Shown here piece after piece: positions 29,502 through 38,919 of a stretch of DNA of 47,215 nucleotides. This DNA comes from a virus. The position numbers and the translations under genes are program-made. The notes beneath the pieces are model-generated. The model searched no databases and had not been told where the DNA came from. It was given only the letters and a program-made list of their open reading frames with translations. The stretch covers positions 1 to 47,215 of the IMG/VR virus record IMGVR_UViG_3300030002_000023; one strand, 5' to 3'. Position 1 is the stretch's first letter, and the number at the start of each line of letters is the position of its first letter.

Positions 29502-30185
29502 ATGTCGGTAGCAATAATTGATATGTATAAAGATTTCCTTGCTATAGTAAGGAAGTCACGAGTAGGAACTGTTTCACCATTAGAGTTCTCAGTAATTTTA
29601 GGTTTAGCGACCGAAGAAGTTATTTCAAATAAGATTGATAATTTTGAATTGAATAAAAAGTTTGCAATACAGCTTTTGCCAATTACGCAAGGACCTAAAT
29701 TATTTACTGGTACTTTATCGGAAACAAGCAGTAGCGATCGTTATAAAGCGTATTCATTTGTGTTACCGGAAGATTGTCGATTGGTTGCTAGATTATCTGC
29801 AGAAATATCTGGTCTGAAAGAAGCCAAATGTAATCCACTAACTTCAAACGAACTGACCACTGTTTTGAATGGTATATTTAGCAAACCAACGACTTCTAAT
29901 TGTTATTACAGTTTAAGTCAAGATATCGTTGAAACTAAACCGGTAAAAAATGTTTTGGTTTATGTACCAAATATTACTATTGGTGATGGTTATCCTAAAT
30001 TTAGAATAAGTTATGTTGTCAACCCGCCGGTTATTACTGAAATGGAGACTACTAATACTAAGGAAAGTATATTTGACCGTGAAGTATGTTCTGAAATTAT
30101 CACTACGGCATCCCGTATGTATTTGGAAGGTATTCAAGATAGTCGATATCAAACTTTCAACAATGAATTAAAATTCAAACATTAA
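29502..30185 (+). CDS. Probable head-tail connector/ring-type protein, 227 aa
   Basis: The N-terminal helices (VAIIDMYKDFLAIVRKSRVG, VSPLEFSVILGLATEEVISN) and following beta regions (RYKAYSFVLPEDCRLVARLS; NVLVYVPNITIGDGYPKFRI) resemble the adaptor-type fold of small ring proteins under the portal. The late helix (SEIITTASRMYLEGIQDSRY) is also typical. It sits 4 nt after the previous gene in the capsid operon. The function is inferred from position and size. Confidence 0.6.
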   Translation: MSVAIIDMYKDFLAIVRKSRVGTVSPLEFSVILGLATEEVISNKIDNFELNKKFAIQLLPITQGPKLFTGTLSETSSSDRYKAYSFVLPEDCRLVARLSAEISGLKEAKCNPLTSNELTTVLNGIFSKPTTSNCYYSLSQDIVETKPVKNVLVYVPNITIGDGYPKFRISYVVNPPVITEMETTNTKESIFDREVCSEIITTASRMYLEGIQDSRYQTFNNELKFKH

Positions 30186-30197
30186 TAATTAAATATT

Positions 30198-31142
30198 ATG
30201 AGTAATCTTATAAGAGGTGCGCAAGACTACCTATTGAATACTATCGGACCAAAGGAATTTGGTATGTACTACCAGGGAGATGTAGTAACCGGTATTAAAC
30301 ATCTTGTATGTAAAAAATATGGTATTGATATTCCATTTGATGGAGATACTACCATTGTAAAGAAAACATCTGCTGTTGGCGCTGCTGCAGTAATCACTCT
30401 TACTCCTGCATTTGTTGCTAAGACTACCGGTGATCAACGTATTATTGAAATTGAAATCACTCGTCAACCATTGTATGATGGCGCCGGTAATCATCAGTTT
30501 CCAGTAAGTCATACTTATGGTTATAAGTTGACCAACACGGCTACTTTGACTACAGATAAACAAACTGTTGTTGATGGTCTTGTTGAAGCAATCAATGCTG
30601 ATGTCATGAGAACTTCGAATGCTGTAAACAGTGGTGCTTGTGTAGTAGCTAGTCGTACTGGTGCTGCCGGTACATCTGCTCTTGTTCTTACTGCAAAAGA
30701 AAAAGGACAACCAATTACTGTTCGTATTTTCGATGAAAACTTTACTCAGGTGCTTACTACTAAGCCTAAGAAAGATACATTGACAAACGATATGTTGAGT
30801 CGTATCTTTATGATTAAAGCAGAAAACGAAGGACAACGTGTTGTAATGCCTACTGAGGGTGTTGATTACTGTTGTATTACTATTGCCAGCAAAACACTTG
30901 GTTATGAAAATGTATCTGCAAGTGCTTTTGTAAAACGCGAACAAGTTTACAACTTCTATATGCCATTAGCATTGACTGATGATGTATTGTTTGCTGATAT
31001 CGCTGTTGCTTCTGCAGGTATTGTTCCATCTATGGCAGATGTTGTAGTTGCTGCTAAATCATTTGATAATTACCTTGCATACAATGTATCTCCAGTAGAT
31101 GCACTTACTGCACGTGTAGTAGCATTGGAAACAGCACCTTAA
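30198..31142 (+). CDS. Structural protein with beta-sandwich region, 314 aa
   Basis: Ala/Thr/Val-rich beta protein. It has an N-terminal helix (NLIRGAQDYLLNTIGPKEFG), a central beta-sandwich-like segment (~55-190, DQRIIEIEITRQPLYDGAGN) and a C-terminal part ending in a short coiled helix (DALTARVVALETAP). Codon use is close to the capsid gene's, suggesting high expression. It is the last gene before the strong terminator. It could be a capsid auxiliary/decoration protein or a tail component. Confidence 0.65.
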   Translation: MSNLIRGAQDYLLNTIGPKEFGMYYQGDVVTGIKHLVCKKYGIDIPFDGDTTIVKKTSAVGAAAVITLTPAFVAKTTGDQRIIEIEITRQPLYDGAGNHQFPVSHTYGYKLTNTATLTTDKQTVVDGLVEAINADVMRTSNAVNSGACVVASRTGAAGTSALVLTAKEKGQPITVRIFDENFTQVLTTKPKKDTLTNDMLSRIFMIKAENEGQRVVMPTEGVDYCCITIASKTLGYENVSASAFVKREQVYNFYMPLALTDDVLFADIAVASAGIVPSMADVVVAAKSFDNYLAYNVSPVDALTARVVALETAP

Positions 31143-31163
31143 TAATTAGTTTCAATTAAATCC

Positions 31164-31200
31164 AAAAAGGGTAGGTAGGATATGTCTACTTACCCTTTTT
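31164..31200 (+). terminator. Strong intrinsic terminator of the capsid operon
   Basis: A 15-bp stem AAAAAGGGTAGGTAG / CTACTTACCCTTTTT with one G-U pair and a 7-nt loop (GATATGT), running into seven T in a row. It starts 22 nt after the 314-aa gene stop. It sets the start of the next gene, because an ATG at 31182 would lie within the loop. Confidence 0.88.
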
Positions 31201-31214
31201 TTAATATCAGTAAT

Positions 31215-31874
31215 ATGATAACACTTGAAAAAATAGTTGAAAGTTTAAAACTTCAATTAAAACCACATCTTACGGACGACCAGATAGTACATGATGAATG
31301 GTTGATAGAAATGATCAATACTTCAAGAGCGGCAATGTGTCGTTCTTTATATGTTTCCGGGGAAGTCTTTACAGCATTCTTTCAAAAGATAACTGGTAAT
31401 GTAGAAACTCTTGATCTCGATTATAAGAAGTTTACTATGCCATCAAAACTAATGGAAGGAATAGGAAGAAGAAATGTTCGTTATTTTGGTCCTATAGGTA
31501 CAAAGAATCCGGATTTTCATTATTGTTCTTTCGAAGAGTTGGTAAACTATGAATCACATCGCTTTGGCATTGACCAACCCGCTTTTGCGAACCTTGGTGA
31601 CATCTTACAGATAAAAGCACCCAATATGTCCGCAATAGAATTACATGCCGTTATAGAAGCTCCAAATTCGTTAGCTGACTACAGTTATGAAACATCAAGT
31701 TATCCTATTGGAGAAAACAATGAAAGACAGTTAGAGATAATTACTTTTCAGCATATTGCAGCTAAGTTAGGAATGCCAGTAGACTTTGCTAATAATGGTA
31801 TTGATGAAACAAAGAATATTCCGGTAAAGCAACCACAACAACAGCAACAACAACAAGATAATGGGGGACAATAA
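31215..31874 (+). CDS. Connector-module protein with C-terminal polyglutamine, 219 aa
   Basis: The start at 31215 (MITLEKIVESLKLQLKPHLT) is preferred because the longer frame begins inside the terminator. Helices in the N-terminal half (DEWLIEMINTSRAAMCRSLY), then YKKFTMPSKLMEGIGRRNVR and a beta region, resemble head-tail adaptor-type proteins. The tail has seven consecutive Gln (KQPQQQQQQQDNGGQ), coded mostly by CAA repeats. It is the first gene after the capsid operon terminator and no clear promoter is seen. Probably a connector or ring component. Confidence 0.65.
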   Translation: MITLEKIVESLKLQLKPHLTDDQIVHDEWLIEMINTSRAAMCRSLYVSGEVFTAFFQKITGNVETLDLDYKKFTMPSKLMEGIGRRNVRYFGPIGTKNPDFHYCSFEELVNYESHRFGIDQPAFANLGDILQIKAPNMSAIELHAVIEAPNSLADYSYETSSYPIGENNERQLEIITFQHIAAKLGMPVDFANNGIDETKNIPVKQPQQQQQQQDNGGQ

Positions 31875-31876
31875 TT

Positions 31877-32860
31877 ATGTATCTAGTAACTACAGAACAG
31901 TTTGAAGTTGATGGTGAATTATTCTATGAAGGTGTTTCTTGGAAAGATTATCGAAAAGCAACAAAAATAGAAAATCAAAAAGTTATTAAACATGGTAGAT
32001 TATATAATTGGTATGCTGCAACAGATCCTAGAGGGATTGCCGCAATAGGTTGGCATATTCCAACAAAAGAAGATTTTATTATACTTATAAATTATGTAGG
32101 AGGATTACTTATAGCTGGAAAACATTTAAAATCAAATGATATTTCTAAATGGAATATTGCAGGTGATAATACATTTAATTTTAATGCTTTTGGTTCAGGA
32201 GTAGGATTTAATAATACTTATTTTGACATATTGTATAGAACTATATTATGGGCTTCTACTAATGATAATCCCGATAATCAAGGGGACGCATTAATATTAT
32301 CATCTAATAAAGATTCTGCTGAAATTTGGAATGCATATTACAATACATTAGCATCAATTAGATTAATAAAAGATAATAATATTAATGAAGGAGATATTAT
32401 AATTGATGGTGATACATATAATTCAATAACTATTGGTAATCAAGTATGGTTACAACAAAATATATCTACAACAAAATATAACAATGGTGATGATATAGAC
32501 TATAGTATAAATGAATTATTTGGGGCAGTATCAATGTATAATAATGATGAGAATAATGTTTATGAAACTACATTAATTGAAATTATATCTGATGATTTTG
32601 TTATTACATATAATGGAATTGATTATGTTTTCCCAAAAGATAAAGTTATTGAAACACCAAGATTTACTCGTGAGCAGAATATTCCATTTGGAGAATATCA
32701 ATATCGAACACATTCAGATAAGCATACAGAATTTTTCGAACCGGTAAAAGAACATTTTGGTATTGATATGAAAGAGAATTACGCGGCTCAGTTTCGTGAT
32801 GGTATAAATCCACATAAAGATATCAATGGAAGTATCTTCAAAGAAAACCCGGATCAATAA
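31877..32860 (+). CDS. FISUMP-domain virion protein, 327 aa
   Basis: Residues ~40-166 show the C-terminal half of the Fibrobacter succinogenes major paralogous domain: GRLYNWYAATDPRG, IGWHIPTKEDF, AGKHLKS..W, then LWAST and IRLIKD. Residues ~172-232 show its usual N-terminal half: DGDTYNSITIGNQVW, NISTTKYNNGDDI, SMYNNDENNVYET. The halves are in inverted order. Residues ~245-327 are another, polar region (REQNIPFGEYQYRTHSDKHT). The family is frequent in Bacteroidetes surface and phage proteins and is C-type-lectin-like; glycan or surface binding is plausible. Lower GC third-position use than flanking genes suggests recent acquisition. Confidence 0.75.
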   Translation: MYLVTTEQFEVDGELFYEGVSWKDYRKATKIENQKVIKHGRLYNWYAATDPRGIAAIGWHIPTKEDFIILINYVGGLLIAGKHLKSNDISKWNIAGDNTFNFNAFGSGVGFNNTYFDILYRTILWASTNDNPDNQGDALILSSNKDSAEIWNAYYNTLASIRLIKDNNINEGDIIIDGDTYNSITIGNQVWLQQNISTTKYNNGDDIDYSINELFGAVSMYNNDENNVYETTLIEIISDDFVITYNGIDYVFPKDKVIETPRFTREQNIPFGEYQYRTHSDKHTEFFEPVKEHFGIDMKENYAAQFRDGINPHKDINGSIFKENPDQ

Positions 32861-33329
32861 AAAGGTAAAAGAATTTAGGAAAGAGGAATTTGATTATCAT
32901 GATGTAGTCAATGAGAATAATAAATTTGGTGTACGTAAAACGGTTTACATAGACACTCTTTTTAGACCTCGTTTATCTCACGTGACCTTTTCTACCAATA
33001 CACATCCGAAAAGCCAAATTATAAGAGGTATGGCCTATAAGGTGTTCTTTGCATACATATCTATAATTGTTGAAGAACTCTTTAAGGGAAATACAATCAA
33101 AATCAATAAAGTCGGATTGATAAGTTTGCTAACAATGACCTCAAGTACTAAATATCAAGGTCGACAAAAAGATAGAGAACGTTCAAAAAGAAAAGGATTT
33201 TATACTCGTATCAATTGCGATTATTTCTTTTCTCAGGATAAAGTAAGATATGGTTTTCCTTATGCATCATTTGGGAAATTCTATAAGAAGAAATTACACT
33301 CATTAGAAGATAATAATATAAAATTTTAA
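32826..33329 (+). CDS. IHF/HU-like structural-module protein, 167 aa
   Basis: Starts 35 nt inside the end of the FISUMP gene in another frame. The N-terminus is lysine-rich and disordered (KKTRINKKVKEFRKEEFDYH). Residues ~65-120 (IIRGMAYKVFFAYISIIVEE, LFKGNTIKINKVGLISLL) follow the helix-helix-beta plan of IHF/HU, and a basic segment with RKGFYTRIN follows. crAss-like phages have an IHF-like gene in the structural block. It probably binds packaged or entering DNA. A paralogue-like candidate is at 1193. Confidence 0.6.
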   Translation: MEVSSKKTRINKKVKEFRKEEFDYHDVVNENNKFGVRKTVYIDTLFRPRLSHVTFSTNTHPKSQIIRGMAYKVFFAYISIIVEELFKGNTIKINKVGLISLLTMTSSTKYQGRQKDRERSKRKGFYTRINCDYFFSQDKVRYGFPYASFGKFYKKKLHSLEDNNIKF

Positions 33330-33331
33330 TC

Positions 33332-33688
33332 ATGGCAACAATCGACAAAACAAAGTATGCTGCAGCTAGTTCTGCTAAATCTACGACACCCGCAAAAGGT
33401 TATACTAAAGAACAAGTTCAACAAGCGCAAGGTAAATCATCTGTTCCAGCTAAAACATCACCACCGGCTAGTCCTCAAATGTCAGAAGAGCAAACTGCTC
33501 AAATGATACAAGAGATTATCAAAATGCTTCAACAAGGTGCTAAGCCGGAAGATATTCTTGCACAGTTAGTACAAGGTGGTATTCCACAAGAACAGGCACA
33601 ACAGTTGATTCAGCAAGCTACTGATCAATTACAATCACAAGGACAAGCACAACCAGCGGCTCCTGCAGCAGTACCAATGCCACAATAA
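33332..33688 (+). CDS. Gln/Ala/Pro-rich small structural protein, 118 aa
   Basis: The N-terminal ~50 residues are a Ser/Thr/Ala/Pro/Lys-rich disordered stretch. Residues ~52-97 form a helical bundle-like region (QTAQMIQEIIKMLQQGAKPE, DILAQLVQGGIPQEQAQQLI) with a 'GxxxExILxxLVxxGIPxxxAxxLI' pattern seen in small crAss-like virion proteins. The tail is Gln/Ala/Pro-rich. It follows the IHF-like gene by 2 nt. Function unknown, probably a virion or tail-assembly factor. Confidence 0.65.
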   Translation: MATIDKTKYAAASSAKSTTPAKGYTKEQVQQAQGKSSVPAKTSPPASPQMSEEQTAQMIQEIIKMLQQGAKPEDILAQLVQGGIPQEQAQQLIQQATDQLQSQGQAQPAAPAAVPMPQ

Positions 33689-33690
33689 TT

Positions 33691-33870
33691 ATGAGTAAGC
33701 GTTCGAAAGCACACGACGAAGAGTACTATCAGAAACTGAAAGAGGTAGTAGAGGATAGCAATAAAGAGTACAGACCAAATGAGTTGTATGTAAAGACAGC
33801 AAGGAATGTACATGGAGTTTTTGCTTATCAACATATAGAATTAAAATCTAATAAAGATGAATCCGAATAA
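33691..33870 (+). CDS. Small charged protein, 59 aa
   Basis: A 59-codon frame with an AATTATG start 2 nt after the previous stop, overlapping the next gene by 14 nt. The protein is highly charged and helical (DEEYYQKLKEVVEDSNKEYR), followed by a possible beta strand (ARNVHGVFAYQHIEL). The tight fit on both sides supports a real gene in the connector operon. Function unknown. Confidence 0.6.
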   Translation: MSKRSKAHDEEYYQKLKEVVEDSNKEYRPNELYVKTARNVHGVFAYQHIELKSNKDESE

Positions 33871-34498
33871 TAAATATTTTACAGCAGCCGAGATTTATGT
33901 TCGGTTGCTGTCTGCATTTCCAATAAAAGGTACTCAAATAAGTAAGATACAAGTGATGCGATGGTGTAGTGAAGTCGTTGCAGAATATCTTACTGATCCA
34001 GTAGGATTAATTTTGAATAAAAAAATACAGATTGGAGAACCTACTTCTGATGATGATCCTACTTTAATCATTCGTTCTAATCGCGCTCTAGTACCGCCAG
34101 ATGTATTTAAATTGGAAAATGTATTTGATGAAGCTGGAAACAAAGTAAAGAATAGTACTTATCAAGGAGAGTACATACAATTCAGTACTACTAGAACACC
34201 TCAGAAGTGCTTTATTGATTACTATTCATTGCCAGTAGATACTCTTGGTTTTCCATTGATAAAACGTGGATATGAAACAGCATGTTATGCTTATTGCATT
34301 AAAAAGATGCATGAAGAAGATGCCAGTGTTATACCACCACGTATACAACAATGGAGATGGTTACAGATGTGTCAGGATTCTGATTACGAAATTCAAGCAG
34401 CTTATGTTAGTTGGGGAGATTTATCAAACAATGACGTTGAGGAAATCCATAATTATATTATTAGTCCGGAATACAAATTCATTACAAAAAGACATTAA
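33857..34498 (+). CDS. Tail tubular/ring protein (P22 gp4-like), 213 aa
   Basis: N-terminal helices (NNKYFTAAEIYVRLLSAFPI; ISKIQVMRWCSEVVAEYLTD), then a beta region (SNRALVPPDVFKLENVFDEA; GEYIQFSTTRTPQKCFIDYY), then 'PLIKRGYETACYAYCIKKMH' and another helix. This is the layout of the small ring (tail adaptor) protein that crAss-like phages place just before the ~1,470-aa tail protein. It should form a dodecameric ring below the portal. Assignment is by position, size and fold pattern. Confidence 0.68.
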   Translation: MNPNNKYFTAAEIYVRLLSAFPIKGTQISKIQVMRWCSEVVAEYLTDPVGLILNKKIQIGEPTSDDDPTLIIRSNRALVPPDVFKLENVFDEAGNKVKNSTYQGEYIQFSTTRTPQKCFIDYYSLPVDTLGFPLIKRGYETACYAYCIKKMHEEDASVIPPRIQQWRWLQMCQDSDYEIQAAYVSWGDLSNNDVEEIHNYIISPEYKFITKRH

Positions 34499-34500
34499 TT

Positions 34501-37500
34501 ATGCAACATAATAATACGTTTCTAGGTGGTATGAAAAGAGGTATTGATAATACGTTAATGCCACAGAATAGTTATACCTATATGCTCAATGGAAGTATTG
34601 TTTCAAAAGATGAACATGGATATACAATTACTAATATTCGTGGAACAAAGAGTATTACTTCTTTTGCTACAAATGAAGTTCCTGTTGGTTCAGTATCATT
34701 CAATGGAATACTTTATATTGTTACTCATGCAACTAATACTGATAAGATTAATTTCTATTCATTTAAGGGTAGTGATGGTACTGCATGGGTAGAAGAAACA
34801 CTTCTTATTATCCCTAATGGCCCTGATGATGCATTATCAATAAATCAATCAGTACTTGGTTTCTCCAAAGGAAAGTTACTTGAGATAATTGCTAAGAATA
34901 GTTATGATGGTTCTGTTGATTTGTATATCTGTGATGGATTGAATAAAAACATTATTATCAATACCGGTATTGATCAACAAGGAAAGAAAACACTTCGTTC
35001 ATATACTAATCTTGACGATGTACTTCTGTTTGTTCATCAGAAGAGTATTACTAATGTTCCTGATGTTGTAGGACAAGTAAAAGACAATGGAACTATGAAG
35101 CCTGGTACTTACTTCTTCTATATTCGCTATGAAGATGAATCATTGAATACAACACCATTCATTAAAGAAGTAGGTCCATTCTATATCCATAGTGGTTCTA
35201 AAGAGTTTAATAGCTCTTCGGGAGTATTGAATACTGGCGAAGAAAGAGTATCAAAACAAGTACAATTACAAATTACAAATACCGACTCAAACTATAAAAA
35301 GGTTTCTGTCGGTTTTGTCCATTATTATGGTACATCAGATACTTTGAGTAAATCAATGCAACTTATCAGTAAGTCTACAAAGATTGTCAATAGTGTAGCC
35401 ACTGTAGTATTCAATGGAAACAATGTTGTTCAGGATATTACTTTTGAAGAACTATTCAAAGACAATATGGCATTTGACATTGCTGAAACGGAAGTTCAAC
35501 ATGAAGATAGATATTATGGAGCTAATTGGAAAGGCCGGGCAATAGATTATGCTATGCTCAAAGAAATGGCTTCTCTTATCATACCACATGCTGTAATCAA
35601 AGATGAAAGTCGTTTCGATAAAGTATATGATCAGACAGCAAAATACTTTGAATATATGGAAGATGAAATCTATCCTATGGGTGTTTCATTTTTAATAGAT
35701 GGTCAATATAAGACACCAGTATTTCCTATTTGCGGTTGGTATGAAGGAGTAACACTTACTAATGCCAATGGAACTATCATAGACATGAACTATTTCGACT
35801 TACGTACCTATGTTGATAATAGAGAACAGTATCATAACGAAAGTCCCTCAGAAACGCTTAAAACAATTGATAATCTTAGTGGTCTTTATAAGTTCCCAAG
35901 AAAAGGTATTATTACTCATACTTCAAATGCTGAGGATTTAAAACAACTTCACTTTAAACTTATGGGTGTAGAGTTTATTCATGACTTTGCATATGATTAT
36001 TATCAAGCAAATAAAGATATTCTTCCAAATATTACTACTATGTATTTTGTGCAAGGTAAACGACAAGCTAATGTTGTATGCCAGGGATATAGTTCTGCAA
36101 TGGTTGAAGCTGTTGGCTTTAAGAATGTCTTTGAATGCTATCGTGGTGTATCACCTATGACATGGGGAGATAGAGAAGTTAGCCAATCAACAAAGATTGG
36201 TACAAATGGAGTTGATATTGCTTTTCCATTCTTAGGTGGAGATAAGAAAGTATTTCCAGTAATTAAAATTAGTAAATCAACACAAGGTTGGTATATTGGT
36301 GCTTGGTCAGTAACCGAGTTACAAGTAATGAATAAAGAAGAAATTCTTGTTCAAGAACATGAAACAGATGCTAGTCAAAAATGGATGTACAAAAATAAGG
36401 TACAAGCCAATGATATGTGGGCGCGTTACTATGATAATCGTAATTACTTTCTTGAATTGAAAACTGACAAGTATAGTGTGTTTGCTCCTGATTTATTACT
36501 GAATAAAAATTTGGTAATTATTGGCGATTATTATCTTCGACCAAAAGTAAAAATTGATGTAGTAAATCAAGGATTTAATGAATCAGTTGCAAAAGTAAAT
36601 AATACTTCTATTGAAAATAAGTATGCAACACATACCGGTTGGGGAGCAAATTTCAATTTGTTTACTAATCAATCACATGCTTACAAAGATGTATCTAATC
36701 GTCTTATTGAACCTAGTCTTGGTTACGACCATCATATCATACAGAATCCGGTTGCTATTAAAATGACACCTAGTATTGTACAAGAAAATCAGATATTTTC
36801 AAACAATGGTTTTTCAAGTAGAATGAAAAGTATCATTGATGTTTTTGGTGACGAAGTATGGGATGGTACTAATGATCCATCACAAAAAGTAATTGAAAAT
36901 TATTTTGACCAATCAAGAGAGCAATTGAAAGATGCCGGCATCCTTATCAATAGAACTAAGAAAACAACAGGAGATAATGAAGTAAATATTCGTCCAGCAA
37001 TGACAACTGGTTATGCAGTAGATTCAGCATTCCCATTTACTTCTGCATTTATTTCCCCTTTTACAAGTGATCTCAGTAAAAACTCATTACCAGTAGTTGC
37101 TACCAATATGTCTATGACAGCTACATCTTACTTTGGTTGTAAGACTGTAAAAGTTGGTAAATATCATTCAGAAGCAACAGTGTTTACTGATGATAATCCT
37201 GACTATCGTAATTTGAATAATGCCATTGTTGATATCTGTAAGTATGCTACAATAGCTGAATACATTGATTCAATTGAAAACTCATATAATATTCTTGATG
37301 AAAACTATTCAATCATTGAAAATGACAATTCATTTTTTGCTGCAAATAATTATACTGCTAAACAACTTTTCAAAGGTGACTTATTTTCTCAAAAAACATT
37401 CATGCGTTGTGTTCGATGGAATACTCTTCCGGCATATACACAAGACTGGGAACGTTCATGGCAATCAGGTATAGCACTCAATGTCTATCTACAGTCATTT

Positions 37501-38919
37501 ACCAACTCAAATTTGAGAGTTCCTACTGTAGATGATACATTCTATCCATACGTACTTAAAAATGCATCAGAAGCAAGCTATGATAGTATTGTACAAGATT
37601 TTATTTGGAAAAACAAATCAAATCAATTTTTCAAAGAGTCATGGGAAATAAATGGTGGATATAATGAAACAAAAGGTGTCTATACTCTTTTGCCATTTGA
37701 TGATATCTTTACTATGAAAAGCAACACTGCAGCAAATAGAATTTACTTTAGCAATGTACATGTTGATGGTGCTTTTGTAGATCAGTATCGACAGTTGCCA
37801 ATAGGACAATATCAAGACTTTAATTTTGAAGGTGGAGAGATAAAAAAGCTGATTACCATTAATTCAACTCTATTCATTATCCAACGTAAGAATATTATTC
37901 AATTATATGGTTCTACAAAACTTCAATCGAGTCAAGACAGTTCTGATATTATTCTTGGTGATAAGACTATTCTTTCTTCTCAGTCAAGAAAGATAGCTGA
38001 TTTTGGAACTACTCATAAAGAAAGTATTTGTAGTGGTGATAAAGGTGGTTATGGTGTTGATTGGGATAATGAAAAGATATGGCGATTATCCGGCGCTTCA
38101 ACAACAAGTGGTAATGTATTATTTGGCGCTGAGGACTTAGTAACTTCAAAACAAATAACTGATATCTTCAAATTAATCAAAGGAGATATCAAAGTACTAC
38201 CACAAGACTTGTATTCAGAAGCACAGACTGGAATTATAAGTGTTTTCGATGAAGAAACAAAAGAGGTATTATTTACTTTCAAATTGGGTACTGGTAAGTT
38301 CTTTACATTGGTTTTTAATGAGAAGCTTGATATCTTCACTGGGTTCTATTCATACGATACAAATCTTTATATGAAATTGGATGCCCGGCTATTTGCTTTC
38401 TCACATGGACAACTTGCTTCAAGGCCAAATATGTGGGAACATAATGTTGGAGATTTTCAATATTTCTATGATAATAAAGCTTCGGATAATTTCGAATTAG
38501 AGTTTATTATTAATTGTTCTGCTGAGAAACAAGATGCTAGTTCATTTGAAAAAGAATTTCGTTCTCATTTAATGGTTATGTGTCCAGAAGAACTTGAAAA
38601 TATTAGTTGGCAAACAGAATATCAAGAATCCTCTAAAGTTTCTTTTATAAACGCGAAAGAATTTTGGACTAATCCTGAATATAAGGAACATGCATGGGAA
38701 ATTCCTATAATTCCTTCAACCAATAAAAATAATTTTGGTCCATTAAGTACTCAAAGTTTTAATACCTTTGAAGCAAAATCACAAATGCGTGGTCAATGGA
38801 TTAAAGTCAAGATAATATACAAAGGAAAACGTGTAATGGGTAATGCCTATAGAACACATATTCCAAAGTATTTTTACTTGAAGAATGTAATTACTAACTT
38901 TATAATATCTTATTCGTAA
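34501..38919 (+). CDS. Large tail hub/stabilisation (muzzle-type) protein, 1,472 aa
   Basis: A 1,472-residue beta-rich protein starting MQHNNTFLGGMKRGIDNTLM, the typical 'N-x-x-F-x-x-G-[ML]-x-x-D-x-[ND]-x-x-[LM]-x-[PN]-x-x-Y-x-x-A/M-x-N' start of crAss-like 'stabilisation' proteins (P22 gp10-like in early annotations; muzzle protein in the phicrAss001 structure). Beta-propeller-like repeats follow (INRTKKTTGDNEVNIRPAMT; FFIIQRKNIIQLYGSTKLQS-like). It closes the tail tip and probably controls DNA release. It abuts the ring gene (2 nt) and overlaps the next start by 1 nt. Confidence 0.8.
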   Translation: MQHNNTFLGGMKRGIDNTLMPQNSYTYMLNGSIVSKDEHGYTITNIRGTKSITSFATNEVPVGSVSFNGILYIVTHATNTDKINFYSFKGSDGTAWVEETLLIIPNGPDDALSINQSVLGFSKGKLLEIIAKNSYDGSVDLYICDGLNKNIIINTGIDQQGKKTLRSYTNLDDVLLFVHQKSITNVPDVVGQVKDNGTMKPGTYFFYIRYEDESLNTTPFIKEVGPFYIHSGSKEFNSSSGVLNTGEERVSKQVQLQITNTDSNYKKVSVGFVHYYGTSDTLSKSMQLISKSTKIVNSVATVVFNGNNVVQDITFEELFKDNMAFDIAETEVQHEDRYYGANWKGRAIDYAMLKEMASLIIPHAVIKDESRFDKVYDQTAKYFEYMEDEIYPMGVSFLIDGQYKTPVFPICGWYEGVTLTNANGTIIDMNYFDLRTYVDNREQYHNESPSETLKTIDNLSGLYKFPRKGIITHTSNAEDLKQLHFKLMGVEFIHDFAYDYYQANKDILPNITTMYFVQGKRQANVVCQGYSSAMVEAVGFKNVFECYRGVSPMTWGDREVSQSTKIGTNGVDIAFPFLGGDKKVFPVIKISKSTQGWYIGAWSVTELQVMNKEEILVQEHETDASQKWMYKNKVQANDMWARYYDNRNYFLELKTDKYSVFAPDLLLNKNLVIIGDYYLRPKVKIDVVNQGFNESVAKVNNTSIENKYATHTGWGANFNLFTNQSHAYKDVSNRLIEPSLGYDHHIIQNPVAIKMTPSIVQENQIFSNNGFSSRMKSIIDVFGDEVWDGTNDPSQKVIENYFDQSREQLKDAGILINRTKKTTGDNEVNIRPAMTTGYAVDSAFPFTSAFISPFTSDLSKNSLPVVATNMSMTATSYFGCKTVKVGKYHSEATVFTDDNPDYRNLNNAIVDICKYATIAEYIDSIENSYNILDENYSIIENDNSFFAANNYTAKQLFKGDLFSQKTFMRCVRWNTLPAYTQDWERSWQSGIALNVYLQSFTNSNLRVPTVDDTFYPYVLKNASEASYDSIVQDFIWKNKSNQFFKESWEINGGYNETKGVYTLLPFDDIFTMKSNTAANRIYFSNVHVDGAFVDQYRQLPIGQYQDFNFEGGEIKKLITINSTLFIIQRKNIIQLYGSTKLQSSQDSSDIILGDKTILSSQSRKIADFGTTHKESICSGDKGGYGVDWDNEKIWRLSGASTTSGNVLFGAEDLVTSKQITDIFKLIKGDIKVLPQDLYSEAQTGIISVFDEETKEVLFTFKLGTGKFFTLVFNEKLDIFTGFYSYDTNLYMKLDARLFAFSHGQLASRPNMWEHNVGDFQYFYDNKASDNFELEFIINCSAEKQDASSFEKEFRSHLMVMCPEELENISWQTEYQESSKVSFINAKEFWTNPEYKEHAWEIPIIPSTNKNNFGPLSTQSFNTFEAKSQMRGQWIKVKIIYKGKRVMGNAYRTHIPKYFYLKNVITNFIISYS

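Noticed and set aside
21144-30185. Alternative genetic code (TAG or TGA reassigned) as in some crAss-like phages
   Set aside because: TAG ends the portal and the 260-aa gene and TGA ends other small genes at sensible positions, with no in-frame TAG/TGA inside the recognisable late genes.
30231-30944. 237-aa minus-strand frame opposite the 314-aa structural gene
   Set aside because: Shadow frame: Cys/Ser/Thr-rich with no domain, entirely antisense to a well-supported plus-strand gene in an operon.
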